Shown here: one piece after another, positions 10,601-24,800 of the stretch
Layout: every line of letters begins with the position of its first letter
How positions within the stretch are numbered: the first letter of the stretch is position 1
Assembly: GCA_026874595.1 (NCBI GenBank)
Contig: CM049315.1
Coordinates: forward strand, 39,388,164-39,452,163
DNA length: 64,000 nucleotides
Direction of reading: 5' to 3'
Origin: Sipunculus nudus
Lineage: Eukaryota > Annelida > Sipuncula > Golfingiida > Sipunculidae
Notes under the pieces: generated by a model
Database searches by the model: none
What the model was told of the DNA's origin: nothing
The model's input: only the letters and a program-made list of their open reading frames with translations
Program-made: the position numbers and the translations under genes

Positions 10601-13600
10601 TTTCAGGTGATTGACCTGTTGGTGCGGTACCTGGATACCCCTGTATCAACATCCTCAGATGGTAATAACGTCATCTCCATCTTTAAAGCCATCTACGACA
10701 CCATGCACACATGTATGCTGGGTAAGAGCAAGAAGAACAAACTCTACTTTGCCAAGTACATCTCCATGTTTGATGCTCACATTGGTGGCATTAAGGTCAG
10801 TACATTTATTAGTATTGTTCTTTTGACATTTTTATTTCAGCGAGGATGACATGAAAGATGGAAAATAATACTCAAAAGTTTAAATCTTATATACATGGTC
10901 TTGTTTGTCATTACTTTGTAAATTGGATAGATTATACCTTAGGGTGAATAACTCATGCATGGCTTAATCAAACACTTTTAATTATGTTCTTCATAACTAA
11001 ACTTTCTTGTCAAATTGACACTTCCATATTTTTTTTGCTGTGTATGGGACCCATTAAAAAGGAAACCCTTCTATCTTTTTAAACACATATAAATTGTGTG
11101 CTCATAAAATCCTCTTGTAAAATTACATAGAAATGAGTTGTTGTTGATAAATTTTGATTATTGTACTCAACATGTGTAATTTATCAAGATTGATTCTCTG
11201 CTGCTGATATTTCTGCTTTGGTAATCAGATACAGTGTACATGCTTGCTGGTATATGGTAAGATGAAGGGGTTTCTAGTTTACTTAGGAAAAATGCAATTT
11301 GAGTAACACCAGAGGACTTTATGTCCATCCATGCACTTTTGTTTGAATAAGTAGCTCTTGCTGGAATAATGTTAAACATTAATTAATTTGATTATTTTCA
11401 CTGCTGAGATTTTTTATGACTAAAATAAGAACCATGTAATGAGCAAAATTATTGTAAAACTTGAAACTTCAAATCCGTTTAGATTATTTTATGTTTTGAC
11501 AAATTCTTACACTCTTTAAATTTGCAAGACAGGTATAAATATCTTGATCAGTGTTTATTGTATCTTTACAAACTTTTCAGGTTCACCATAAACTTCAGAG
11601 AGGAATTTCACTAGGGCAATGGAAATCTTTATAACTGAAAAAAAAGCAAACATGCAAAATTATTGATCTCAAAGAATTTAACCAGATTGTGCTCATCTAT
11701 TGATTGGCTCATCTAGAGTGTGTTTCAGTGACTGTCTGAGCAGTAAAGGTTTTAAGGAACCGTGCAGTTTTATTTTAATATGCTCAATTTTTAGGGTAAC
11801 TTTTGAAAATTGTAAAGAACTTATTATTCTATTACCACACCTGGCTGTCTTGTTAATACAATCACCTTAAAACATCACCTTAAAGCATTTTATGATTTTT
11901 TTTCGGATGGCTTCAAATTTCTTAAAAATACCACAAAGCTGACCTCTTTGGATTTGTAAATTCAAGATGTACCTATATAAAGGAGGACAGATATAATTTC
12001 ATAAAGTTTGGTAACAGTTATACTATTTAAACAAAGTCTCAGATCACATTGCTACATACCTGGCAATACCTGCATATTCAGTGAGGTAATTTCTGTTAAT
12101 ATGATAAGTAACTAGTTATTAACATGGGTCATATATTTTGCTCAAAGGAGGTGGAGCTCCAGGTTATACAGATCATGGTGGAGATTGCCCGTGACAACCG
12201 TAAAGTGATTGACAGGATCTCGGACATATTCCTGACCGAAGCTGTCTCATGGCTAGAGTCTCATATGGTAAGAACAAAGGGAGTTAAAGCTCATATAAAC
12301 TGCAAGTCCTTCAGTCCTGTTGAACTTGCTGGAAGTTATCACAGATGAACACTTAGCGCTTATAACTAAAGCAATGTTGCCTTAATTTTATGATTCACCA
12401 GTGCACTGATACATTGTGATACAAAGTCAGGTATTGTATTGGTGTTCATAGATGCCCATGAATTGATATGTTGTGGCTTTCCAAATGAAGACATCTGTGT
12501 CAACAAGATTTTGAAGAACAGAGTTGAAGCATTTTAACATCTTGATTTAACTTTTACATTCTAGAATTTTTAGCTCAGCTGACTATAAGTCATCTGAGCT
12601 ATAGTTGTGGTCCATTGTCCGTCGTCCGTCCGTCCGTCTGTCTGTCTGTCCGTCCGTCCGTAGATGTGGCACGTTTTGAAACCGTAAGACCTTGGAATCC
12701 AAAATTCAGCATAATGTTAGATGTCCCCAAGATCTCCTACCAAGCCGAAAACTGGGTCTTTGCGACTTCGTTCCTTTGAGAAATTAAGGAAAAACCTCAA
12801 TTTTTTATTAAAATCCTATTTTCACACTTCAGGACTGCCTAATATCAAAACCACTCATCTGTTTTTCCTCATATATACCATAAATATTCCTCTATATAGT
12901 TCCTATGTACATGCATGAAATTAAGTCTGTAAAGTATAAATTCTTTAAGTTATGGGCCCAAACATAATGGACTTTGTAAAAAATCAGGAAAAATAATAAC
13001 TCACTTAACATGAAAAATTTTGAAACTAGAGTCTATTTTCTCAAGTATATAACTATGTTTAATTAAGATTCAATTGTTTACCGAAAATTAGATCTGAATT
13101 TTGCAAATTTTTTAAGTTATTAGCATAAAAAAAAATCAGTACCTTAAATTTTGCCCAACTTTGACCATGGCACGTTTTTTTCCTGTAAGCACCATTGATT
13201 TAGTTTTCACAGCATGTAAACATAAATATTTAGTTTGTCTAAATCTGAAATTTGAAAATAAAAGCTTGAAAATTAAGCTAGTTATTGATTTTTTTTTCTG
13301 TAGTCACTTGCTTTGATTACAGATGCAGGTATCACCGTCCAGTTGTTTACATGCTTTTATTCACAGATTGCTGATTTTCTCAGATAGAAATTCTTTAGTC
13401 CAGATGTAATTTACTTTCAAGTTTATTCAATCAAAGTTAACAATAACAAATGTCCAATATATATATTCTGCTAGTTTCCCTATTTTCCACTTAACTGATT
13501 CTGTTCTCTCTGTCTCTGTCTCTCTCTCTCTCTCTGTGTATTAACTCCTGTTCTTATTCCTGTCTCTTCTCTCTTTCCTAGTTCTCTAACTCTTCGACTC

Positions 13601-16600
13601 CCCTCTCTTTAGCTCTGACCTTCACTGTCTGGTCCAGTAACCAGTATCTCTATTTATACATTTGTCCAAAATAATAATTGCAATTAAGGAATTTCTTACA
13701 GCATTAATACAAGACATATTGTGTAATACATTCAACGCCTTTCTAGCCCTCCTGTGAACACCTATGTCTAAACTGTTAATTAATTAGTTTATCTGTGCCT
13801 GTCACTTTAAGAGTAAACCCTGTCAAATGTATGAACATGCTTATTAATCAATTCTCTGTGAACATTTATCAAAGAGCTGGCAGTTAAATAATAAACTGAA
13901 TTGTAATTAGAAAGTTATTCTGCACAGAAGTCTGCTAAATACCTGTTTCATTCCTTAGGACTGATTACCTTATAATATCTAATGACAATTGGTAAAATAT
14001 AATGATTTGAATTATCATAAAATTATTACTCTGGTGATACAGGGTCCCACTCCAGGTCACTGGAAGTCAGCTATGCCAGGGTTTCTGATTTGTTACAGTC
14101 ACTGCATGGGGAGATCCCCTGCTGTGACAGGTGTACAGTTATTCTCATATCTACACCCCAATCACCCCCCCCCCCCCCGCAAACCCAACCCACCAAGTGT
14201 TATGCACTAATTGTTATTGTTTTCACTGTATCTCCTTAATTGTAATGCTGTTTCCACTCCGATATGCAAAAACTTTCCTTGAAAAAATAATTCAAGGTGT
14301 AATCAAGAAGATGCAATGTTGTGTAATGTAGCATTTTTGAAGAAATCAATTTTCTTTTAAAATGATTTTAACAAATATAATTGAACCCATCAGTATGCTT
14401 AAATTATTATAAAATATGAAGCACATTATGGATAAATAAAGACACAATTAAAAATTGTGAAATCTAAATCAAGTATTATTTTAAGATATTTATTGTTTTG
14501 CAGATTTAAAAGATATATTTTTGTGGTAAAAAATAAATAAACATTTGTATGCATGATGTGGTGTTATCTGACAAGATTGAGATTTATGATGATGCAATTG
14601 AGAATTATGAATCAACTTTTATATTCAGATATATATGTTAAATTGGAAATGTATAGAAATATAAACTTTAATTAGAAAATAATTGATGTGATAAAATAAT
14701 GAGGATTTAATACAAACATTTGTTCATTATTTTCCTGCCTTAGCAGAATTTGAGATCAGGCTTTGTTTGCCCTGTTTTATGTTGTATATTAGCTCTATTT
14801 CAACTGTATACATTTCATATAAAAATACTTATATATTTAATAATATATATTATACAAAAAAATAGATTCAATCGAACAAATGTGTAAACTACTGAAATGT
14901 CAACAGTTAATCTAAAAACCAACTAATGATCATGGTAATAGTACAGATCATTTGTTCACAAACTGCTCACATGCTTTAGTTTCAACATTAGGAAACACAT
15001 GGTCAGGTCATAAAATATTTTTTGCAACAATTTCTTGCTCATTAATACAAACCAATCATATAAACCAACCATGGCCTTTATTACCTCTTCCTCTTACACT
15101 TTATCTCCATTTGATATTATTTTAGATTTTTACCTTCAAGGTTAATGTCAGCTGAGCACAGTGACCCATAGGTCCCTTGTTTGTGTATTAATATGATCAT
15201 ATTTCAAGATATTCTTCAATAAGGGGCAAAGAGAAACTTCCCAATGGCAAAAATTAAAAAGATTGCATTAAAAACTAGTAAGGGTTCATCTGATGTACAG
15301 TGTTATGTGATTATTAATTCAAGTCTGTCTTTGCATGATCAGTTCTAAAGTGGAAAGCCATTCTGGAATCCTGAATATAACTTTTCCATGAAATGAACCT
15401 GATATAATTCATGCAAGGACTTTATGACAACACAAAGATGCATTCTTGATGGACCAATTTTTCCATTTTCTTTATGCCATATTAAACAGACTGTAACCTA
15501 TCTATGTTTTCTCAAGGGTTCAGTGCATATATTGCATGCTCCTAGATCAGATGCATGTCTTGTGTATTTCAATCAAGACAGTGGTTTATCAAATTCTCTT
15601 TGCTTCCAGAACTACCGCTACTTGGACCTGCTAGGTGTCCTGTGTGTGTGTAACAATGTTGCCATCCCGTACAATCAGCGGAAATTGGCTGAACTGTGGA
15701 TTAAAAAACAAAAGGTGAGATCATTTTCTCTGCAAGCACAGCTGGCATTTGTATATCAAGGAAACAATGCTGATGGCATAGTATTAAATATTAGTAAGTG
15801 TAATTATACTGATGTAAATTCAAATAACATTATATTCATTCAGTGTATAATAATTAACCCCTGTTATCCAAGTATGTTCTTTTATATTCATATTGTCTTG
15901 TATTATTTATGAAAAAACTGAACAGGAGACAGACTAGCTTGTGTTTATGTACTATTTGCTCTCACAGCCTTGTGTGTATCGTACTGCAAGAGGTATTGAC
16001 ATCGGCTTGCAACCAGAAGAAGTGTTCATCTCAAATGATGGTACCAACTGGGTGGCCCTCAGGGAGTTTGTCACAGTAAGTTCAAATATTTAATTATCAA
16101 AACCATAGTCTCTATATTACACCTTTCCCCTTTACCTTTGTTGCAAAAAAAATATTCTTTAAAAATTGCTTGAATATTTATACAGTAAAACCTCGCCTAA
16201 CAATCATCTCAGTTTAGCTAACACCTGAAAATAATGATCACTTTTTAACAGTCCCAGTTCTTTTTTTGCTCTTTATATCAGACTTTGCTAAGACCACCAC
16301 TTAAAAAATGTGTCTACCTTATCAAGGTCCCATTGATTGTCATAATTTCAAGGTTTTACTGTACCAGAATTTACTTAAAGAATTTTCTTGGCAGCATTCT
16401 GTGTCAGTCATGTGAAATAATAGAAAATCATTTAAAAGGTCATTTTCAAACTCTAGTTTTTGTTCTCCAATTTATTGATTTTATGTTGGTGTTTACAGCC
16501 GTTCAGCCGTGTGTACTCTGAGGATCAGTACAAGTTCTACATACACCAACTAGACCTGTTTGAGAAGCTGGCTTATGTAGGTCATCATTTTGCTGGTCGT

Positions 16601-18752
16601 TTTTTAAAGAGATATAATCAGGAGTAATAATGTATAATATATGCCTATTCTTTCACACTATCAGTCCAGTTTTGCTTTATACAACAGTTTCCAGGCAAAA
16701 CTATCCCAGCACACAGTCTCAGTTCCTCCTTTTGAGATATTTAACATCTTGTGATGGCTTTGAGTGTTAGTAAACACATGCAGTTCACGTGTCTGTGTAC
16801 AGTAACAAGACTTATGTGACTGGAGGTCCAATTTTGTGCACGCCCAACAGATCTCAAACAAAGATAAGTCCAAACTAGTCCATACATGGACCTTCATGTC
16901 CTCTGATATATCTCTGCTGGATGGATATTATGTTCCATGGGCTTAATCTAAATTCATTGTAGAACATGTCACAACAGATTTGTAGGACAGGCCCAGGGGC
17001 CTCAGCGGAAATGATATGGGTAGCACAGGTCATGTATCTGGTCCCAGGCCTGAGTCATGCGATATTGTTTCAGCCAGCAGGAATATATACGTTTTACATT
17101 TTTGGAGCAAAGTCATTCAGGGTATCTCATTATTGACAGGTGCTGTGGCTCAGTGATGCACTGAGTCCCCGCACTGTGTTTATGTTGACGCCTTTATTCG
17201 CACTTGGTCCACTGTTTTTAGCTCAGCTGACTATAAGTCATCTGAGCTATAGTCGTGGTCCTTTGTCCGGCCGTCCGGCCTTTAACAGGGCACATTTTAA
17301 AACCGTTTGACCTACGAATCCAAAATTCTGCATGCCAATAGATGTCCCCAAAATCTCCTACCATACCAAAATTGGGTCATTAGGACTTCGTTCCTTCGAG
17401 ATATTAAGGAAAAACCTCCGTTTTCCATAAAAAAGCCATTGTTACACTTCAAAGCTGCCTAATATCAAAACCACTGATCTGTTTTTGATCATATTTAGTA
17501 TTCATATTTTTCCATACATTTTCTGTGCACATACCAAAAATTAGGTTAGTATTGGGTATTATTTTGAAGTTATGGGCCCAAATATAATGCAGTTTATTAA
17601 AAATCAGGAAATATATTTGCTCACTTAACATGAGAATTGCTGATGCTGGAATATAATTTTATTTAATCAAGATTCAATTGTTTACCCAAAATTAGATCTG
17701 AATTTTGCAAATTTTTCAAGTTATTAGCAGAAATAAAAAATCAATTCCTTAAATTTTGTCCAACTTTGGCAATGGCACGTTTTTTCCCTGTAAGCACTGT
17801 TGATTTAATTTTCACAGCATATATACATAAGGATTTAATCTTTTAAAACCTGAAATTTCAAAGGAATTGTTTGAAAAGAGTAGCTTTTATTCAAGTTTTC
17901 ATACACCATGTCAAGTGTTGTTTACATCTGGCCCACCTAGTAATACAGTCTTCACTTGCATTATGTAACCCACCCCAGGCAGCTTGCCTTGGCTTAGCTT
18001 GGCCACTACTAGCAGGCTTCCCCTCTGCCCTGCACTCCCCCCCCCCCCCCCCCCAGCTGGTGCATGATGAACTAGATGAACGTTATAATTTTCTGTATTT
18101 TATTTTATTTTTGGCTATGCTACATTTTAGATTTTGTATTGTACCACCAGGGTTACAATGATTAAAGTGCACATTTAATTGTGTCCACAAAGTGATGTAT
18201 TGCAATGAAAGTGTGGATGTTCATCAGAGTGCTCATTAAAGATTTTAATTTGTTTGACTTATAACTCATGGTTGTATCAGTTGTTATATGATACTGGCTA
18301 AATAATCAAAATTTATATTGCTGATTCTTTATTTCAGTTCATAAAATTAAACATTCCCAACTCCAGTTTGCTCCTGGTATAATATATTGGGTGTTTTTAT
18401 CCTTGGATTAATTTTAACACATGTATTAGTTTCATAGTTGAGAATACTTTTCTTTTTTCCTGATACCATTTAAAAAAATATAAATATTTAAATTTTTCCT
18501 GTTAGTGCTGTGGATTTAATTTTCACAGCATGTACACATTAGCGTTTCATCTGTTAAAATCTGAAATTTGAAACTAATTGATCAAAAACTGTAGATTTTA
18601 TTCAAGTTTCCAGGTACCAAGTCTTCATTGTTTACATCAGGTCAGTATAAATGCAGTGTACTGGGCAGTTACATAACACCTTCAGGTCTGACCTACTGCC
18701 ACTGTGAGTGTCTGGGTCAGGCTGGGTCAGGCAGTAATTACCAGAGAGCCTC

Positions 18753-18787
<35 letters not shown>

Positions 18788-18797
18788 GGCAGTCCAG

Positions 18798-18839
<42 letters not shown>

Positions 18840-21800
18840 CTTTTTCTCTTTCTCTCTCCATCTTTCTTTCTCTCTCTCTCTCTCTCTCACCCTTATTGCC
18901 TCCCTTCCTCCCTCCATCCCATTCTGTTGACAGGTACTATAAACTAGATACATTAGCTATAAATGTTGATGCAATTTAGAACTGTGAATCAACTGAAATA
19001 TTCACAATCACATGTATGTTATACTTTAAATTTATAGTAACATTCGTAAACCTGGATAAAAATTATGTAATGGAAAAAAGGAATAAATGCAAATATTGTT
19101 AATTTTTTATTGGCTCAGTAGAATGGGGAAAAAATGGTTTGCTTTGTTTCTCCATCTTTCTGCCTGTTTTAAATATTTAATGTTCATGAATAAACTTTTT
19201 TTTATAAGCACTGTTGAATTAAATTTCATATCCTGTATGTATATGCAAGGGTGTTGTAACTCTCACCATCCCCTTCTTCATCCCACTGAGGCTTTGCTCC
19301 TTGGCACTGTGAACAATAGTTTTATGGCTATAGCATAAAATTTAATAATTAAAGAAAATATCTACAGAGAGACAGAGGCGTTCTAAGTCTGATCATAACA
19401 CAACACCCCCCCCCCCCCCATCAAGTCATTGCACCTGTGGAGTGGGAACGTTATGGCAACTGTATACATATCATAAAATTGATAAAAAGGGTTTACCAAA
19501 TAAATTGGATCTCATCAGAAAAATGTGTAAACTGTTGAACTGTCAACAGCTTATCAAAAATGTAACCAATGGAAAGGCATGGTCGGATCTCAAATATTAT
19601 TTGCAACATTTTCTTCAATCATATAAACCAACCATGGCCCAAATTACCTCTTCCTCTCAAACTTTATCTACATTTCATCATATTTTTAATATTTTAACCT
19701 TATAGGTGGTTCAGTACTGTTGACCATTTGTCCATAGGTACCTATGTAAATGCCCGAAATTATGTCAATATTGTGTAATATGTGGACGTGAGGGTCATCA
19801 AAATAATGTACCTTGTCAAGACCGATCTTGTCAAGATATCATGTCATACAGTCACAAATTCATAAATCCCCTCATCAGCATAGTTAATCATAACCTTGTA
19901 TCTGTCAAATTGAAATCATGCAGTTTTCCAGACACTATAGAACCTTCAACAAATAGCCTTATCATCATTATACCACTGCTTAGTATACTGTCATTGCATT
20001 CATATTTGCTCAAATAAATAGTTTTTTTTCGACCCATCCCAAATAAATAAAAAATAAACCACTATATTTTACTCCATATTAATCCATCAGTCAGATTATT
20101 TCATATATCATTTACTCACATATTACATTATATTCCTTTATAAAAGCCCAACATGACCATGATATTCATAAGCTTTTTCTACTCAATAGAGTATAACAAT
20201 GGTGATACATTTATAGTCCAATCATGATCAGCTGAGCGCCATGACCCATGGGTCCCTTGTTAACACTCATGTACAGGAGTAAACAAACGGGCAATATTTT
20301 GGCAGGTACCAATTTATTTCAAAGAGAAGACGCTACTTTTTATTTGAATTTAGCATGCTTTATAGGTGATTAGGCCTCTTTAAAGTATCTACGTTATATT
20401 TATACATATCTTTGATATTCCTATGTCATATTTGATCAATATTAGTACTCTTCTGAATCAGTTACCAACTGCCAAATAACAATGGCACAATGGGATGATT
20501 ATAAGATAATTTAAATTATATTAATATTTCTTAAGATAATTTTTTTGTAGTGCTGGGAGTAAATTGATATGAAGTGGTAGTCTGTTTTGATATAGTCAGT
20601 GAGATTTTATTGTACATACAAATCCACCAAATGCTAAGATATTTTCATTATTATAAAGAATGTAGTGGATTCCTGTGATAGTTTTAATTAAATTTAAAAA
20701 AAAATAGAAAATATCGAAAATATGGATAAATATTTGACTGAGCCACTAGTATGACTCAACATGTAGCATCAGGTCACAGACATAGGGAAATGTAAAACTG
20801 TATAATTTGTATAATTTATATTTTAGGGAAGAAACAGCTACACCATAGACCTGATCTGTAAAGACACAGGACTACTGTCATGGGAGACCATCCTGATGTG
20901 TATTAAATCCACTTCTCTCACTGAAGATCTGAGGGCTAAGTTCTGTGACATTATTACATGTGTGTAGTCCTTCATTCTTTAAGTTAATATGATACAAAAA
21001 AAAACCTGGGAGCAGCTCAGAAAAAAAAGTTAGTTCATAAATCAAACTATGTATGTTGAATCCTGTCCCTGGAGATATTAAAGGTAGTGTAAAATTCTTA
21101 ACTCAGGGACTTACATTAACATAGCTGTAGCTTTCGACCCTTCCACACAGTCATCATCAGCAGACTGGCAAGCTCTGACCCAAACTTTCTTTTGTATTTC
21201 TTCACAGGCCTGTTTGTGGATGTTGGAACAGCAGCATCCAAACTGGACACTTTCAGTATTTCATATATCTATGATGAGGTGCCAGAAGTCATTGGTGCCA
21301 CTATCAAAGTTAGCCAGGAGGTAAGACCAGTAGCTAGACTTGTAAAAGTGTGCATGAAGGTAATACCAATAGACAGAGTTTAATATAACTGATGAGCAAT
21401 GCACATGTTGTTAATATGTGTTACATAGTTAAACAAAATATGGAAGAAACTGAAGTATAGGCCTAGGCATTATAATAAAAATGTGACATGGCCGTGCAGG
21501 TTCTTGATTTTTTTAGCAGATCTAGATCTGAATTATTGAAACTTTGTCTGTCCTCATGAGGTAATTGAGGCCCCGCATGTGCCATCCAGGTCACAGGAGT
21601 TAATGGGCTATTTTGTTAGATTTTTATTTATGATTGGATGGATGCATAATCCCTTGCTTAGGACTATGATCATGTGACCTGTTGTCTCCTGAGTGTAGCA
21701 TGATAGAGTGATTGCTTTTAGACCTGATCTTTAAGATGTTGAAATAAACAATGTTGAAATTTGTTGTTTTATTTAGTACAGACCTGTTAGGGAAATGTGT

Positions 21801-24800
21801 CATGTGTTATGTTTAAATTGAATTTACTGAATGGAGGGATAATAAATTTCTAATAAATTATAAAACATCACATTTCTTATCAATTTCAGTGAATGTAACA
21901 TCTTCTTTATGTTTATTTCTCTTTTTTAGGTGGAGGCAAACAAATCAGCCAAGGATGGATTTCCGCTTCTGCGTAATTGGATCTCAGATTTCTTGAAAGA
22001 TAACACAATAATGGTGGCCTCACAAATAAACAAGAACAAGCTACTTGAGAGGGTAATGTTATAACTCAGTATAAAATATACATATTCCAAATGTGTATAT
22101 TTGGATAATTTAAAATGTTATTTAACAAAAACACGGGTTATGATGACTTTATCTAGTACAGCCTGAGTGTACAGACATAAAAGACTCTTCAGTCTTACAT
22201 CCAGTCATTTGCCTTAATGCAAGGCTGAGAATTACACACCGCGGGACCTGGGCTCATTTCAGTTATGAACCCATAACAAATCCTGTCATATGCTGTCTGT
22301 CATATAGTTTATCATACTAATTATTTACTGCCAAATTTAGCATCCTTGTCAGAATTTGGACCAGAGTAGTGTGGTGTCAATGATCAACAATAAAGTGAAT
22401 TCTTTATTTCAGCTCTTGCATGTGACTTGACTTGACCCATATCAAACACTTCTGGGTGACATAAACGTGCTATTTATAGTCTCTTTATTGCTCGCCAGGT
22501 GGCAGCACAATACGGTTAAGACACTACAGGGAAACATGGAATAAGTAAAATAAATAAATAATTATTGAGAAAACAATTCTACCTGCACAAGCTTCCATTA
22601 CAGAGTATATGTGTATTATATTACCAAATATGTACAAATCAGTAAATATCAGCAAGAAAAGCAACTGCTATTTCATCAGCTATTATTATATATAGACTAA
22701 TTGTATACCAGTAAATCTCACATGTGACCTCTGACATCCAGGTTTCACACAAAATGGCAGCCCCCATGAGCAGTTTTGAGAAACTATGAGTAATAACCAT
22801 CATGCTCAGGATGAGGTAAAGACACAGAGATGTAACACAAAGTACCCCAAGGACAGTGTCAAGGCAGAATCTATCTTCAGAATGGGTTTAATGGCAAGGG
22901 AACATGTTCTGATGAAGTTTCAGAGTGGAATAAAGTTTTTTTTTTACATCCTCAATTTATTGCAGGGCATTTGAACAGTCTTGTGCTGTTTATGTGAGTC
23001 TTGTGAAACATGTTTTTAGGTGTTACACCTGATCTACCACCTGGTGAAGTTTGGTTACTTCTCTGATGTGGAGGACATTGAGATGTTACAGCAGCCACTC
23101 CTGAGCCTCCTAGATGGTCGTAAGGACATGCCCTTCCAACAGTCGAGGGAAACAGGTTAGCGTCTTCTTCCATATGCATGGATGCAATACTTCCTTCTTG
23201 TGTACTATCGCAATGGGTGTTTTGTGTCTGCAGGACTGACAGTTTTTTTCTGATTTGAGACCCATTTGAAGTTACTGGTTCCTGTTATTGTAAAATCATA
23301 TCGTTAATTATCAGTTAGTTTTAATACAATACAGTTAAATATGAAAATTTTACATACCTAATTTTTAATTATGTGAAACTACATGTATTTAGAAAAATTG
23401 TTTACAGTGCATTTGGTGATTTTATCATATCTGATATGACCTGTCACCAGTTTCTATTTGTTTGTTAGAATTGTCCAAGGCAGTGGTGAAAGCAGCACAG
23501 CAGTACAGACAGAAAGACAGATTCGAACCCAGCCCTGAAACCAAGGCTATTGTGGATGCCAAATTTCAGTATGTACATCAATCACACAAAAAGTTTCTAC
23601 ATTCAGTTCAGTTCTACTTGCTAATATTTGTGAAACAATAATTTGATGCCAGGTCTCTACATGTACAGAAACATATATGCCAAAATAAAAAGTAGGAAGT
23701 AAGGACTATAACAGAGTGACATATTTACTTAAAAAAGTGAGTAACTTTTACATTTAGATAATTTGTGCTTGTTTAAATGTCGGGCAACAAAAAAGAAATC
23801 AGGTGTCAGTATATTCTCTACATTCATTTCATTTGTGCGGTAGCAGCAAAATCTTTAACCATTTAACAGTACTTTAAACAAACCAAAGTTGGGGTTGATC
23901 AGTAGAGAGCTACCATGCCTTGCTTTCTGGAAAACCTAGAAAGTCTAATAATTAACTTTCAGTGTAACATGGACAAAATAGCAAAGATACAGAATATGGT
24001 GAGTTATGAAGAGTTGTAATTTTTTTCAGGGCAATGGAGGTATTAGATCTTCTTTTGAACTACCAACTGCAGATGAGACTCTCAGTAAGTACATAACATC
24101 TGGTCCTGGATACTTTCCTCTAGTTTTCTCTTAATTGGACTCCATCTCATTAGTGTCTGATATGTAATGGAATAGCAATTATAAATTGTTGGGAAGGAAG
24201 TGCTAATGTAACTTCTTTACTTGAAGGATGCTGAAACTGCTGCTCAAAGAATGACCAGTCACCTTTCAGAATTGCATTAAATTTGTTTTAGGGTCTTGTG
24301 CAGATTAAATTTTAGGACTCCTGTCAATTACACAAATTAAGTAACTAAAACTTCTGTGATCTTGCATTTCAAAGTATGAAAAGGGTAATAAATTGTTTGG
24401 TTTTCTCTAAGTGTAAGTGGTAGACTGAGGAAGAAGTTTACAAAATTTTTGAAATTGAACTGAAATGGGTATCAGTTGCACTAGGAAACATGAGTAATGT
24501 GGATTGATACTTAACAATGCAACAAATGTTTGTTTGGTGCTTCAGTTCTTGGAAAGTAAATATATACACAAATTCAATAATATTAAAATCTCAGTCCAAA
24601 TAATTTTGACTTTGTTGTAACAAGATTTTTCTTTTCTACAGGGTATTGTGTCCTTGTTCAAGAATGTGGAAATGTCAGAGGGAAATCCAGCAAAACTTTC
24701 AAATCCACTCACACCAGTCCTGTATGACAGTTATGCTCTTCACAATATCCACAGGTAGATCTAATGTTACATAACTGTTGCATGATACAGGGCTGAATGA

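Larger units (their letters stand above)
12572..15181 (+). mobile_element. Family A element, copy A1 (2.6 kb, subfamily i), intron 6
   Basis: The head hairpin at 12572-12600 is AGCTCAGCTGACT, loop ATA, AGTCATCTGAGCT (12 of 13 pairs), preceded by TTTTT. A (GTCC/GTCT)n stretch follows (12616-12662). The tail has GTCAGCTGAGC (15148-15158), the exact inverted copy of head bases 2-12, then GTGACCCATAGGTCCCTTGTT. Inside are GTAAGCACCATTGATTTAG with TTTTCACAGCATG (13186-13217), a (CT)n run and a poly-C run. No protein is encoded. Confidence 0.7.

Noticed and set aside
15424-15912. 162-codon + strand frame
   Set aside because: Only 15610-15714 is real coding sequence (exon 7); the rest reads through intron on both sides.
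18628-18979. Ser/Leu-rich and Glu/Arg-rich frames
   Set aside because: They are caused by the (CT)n microsatellite in A2.
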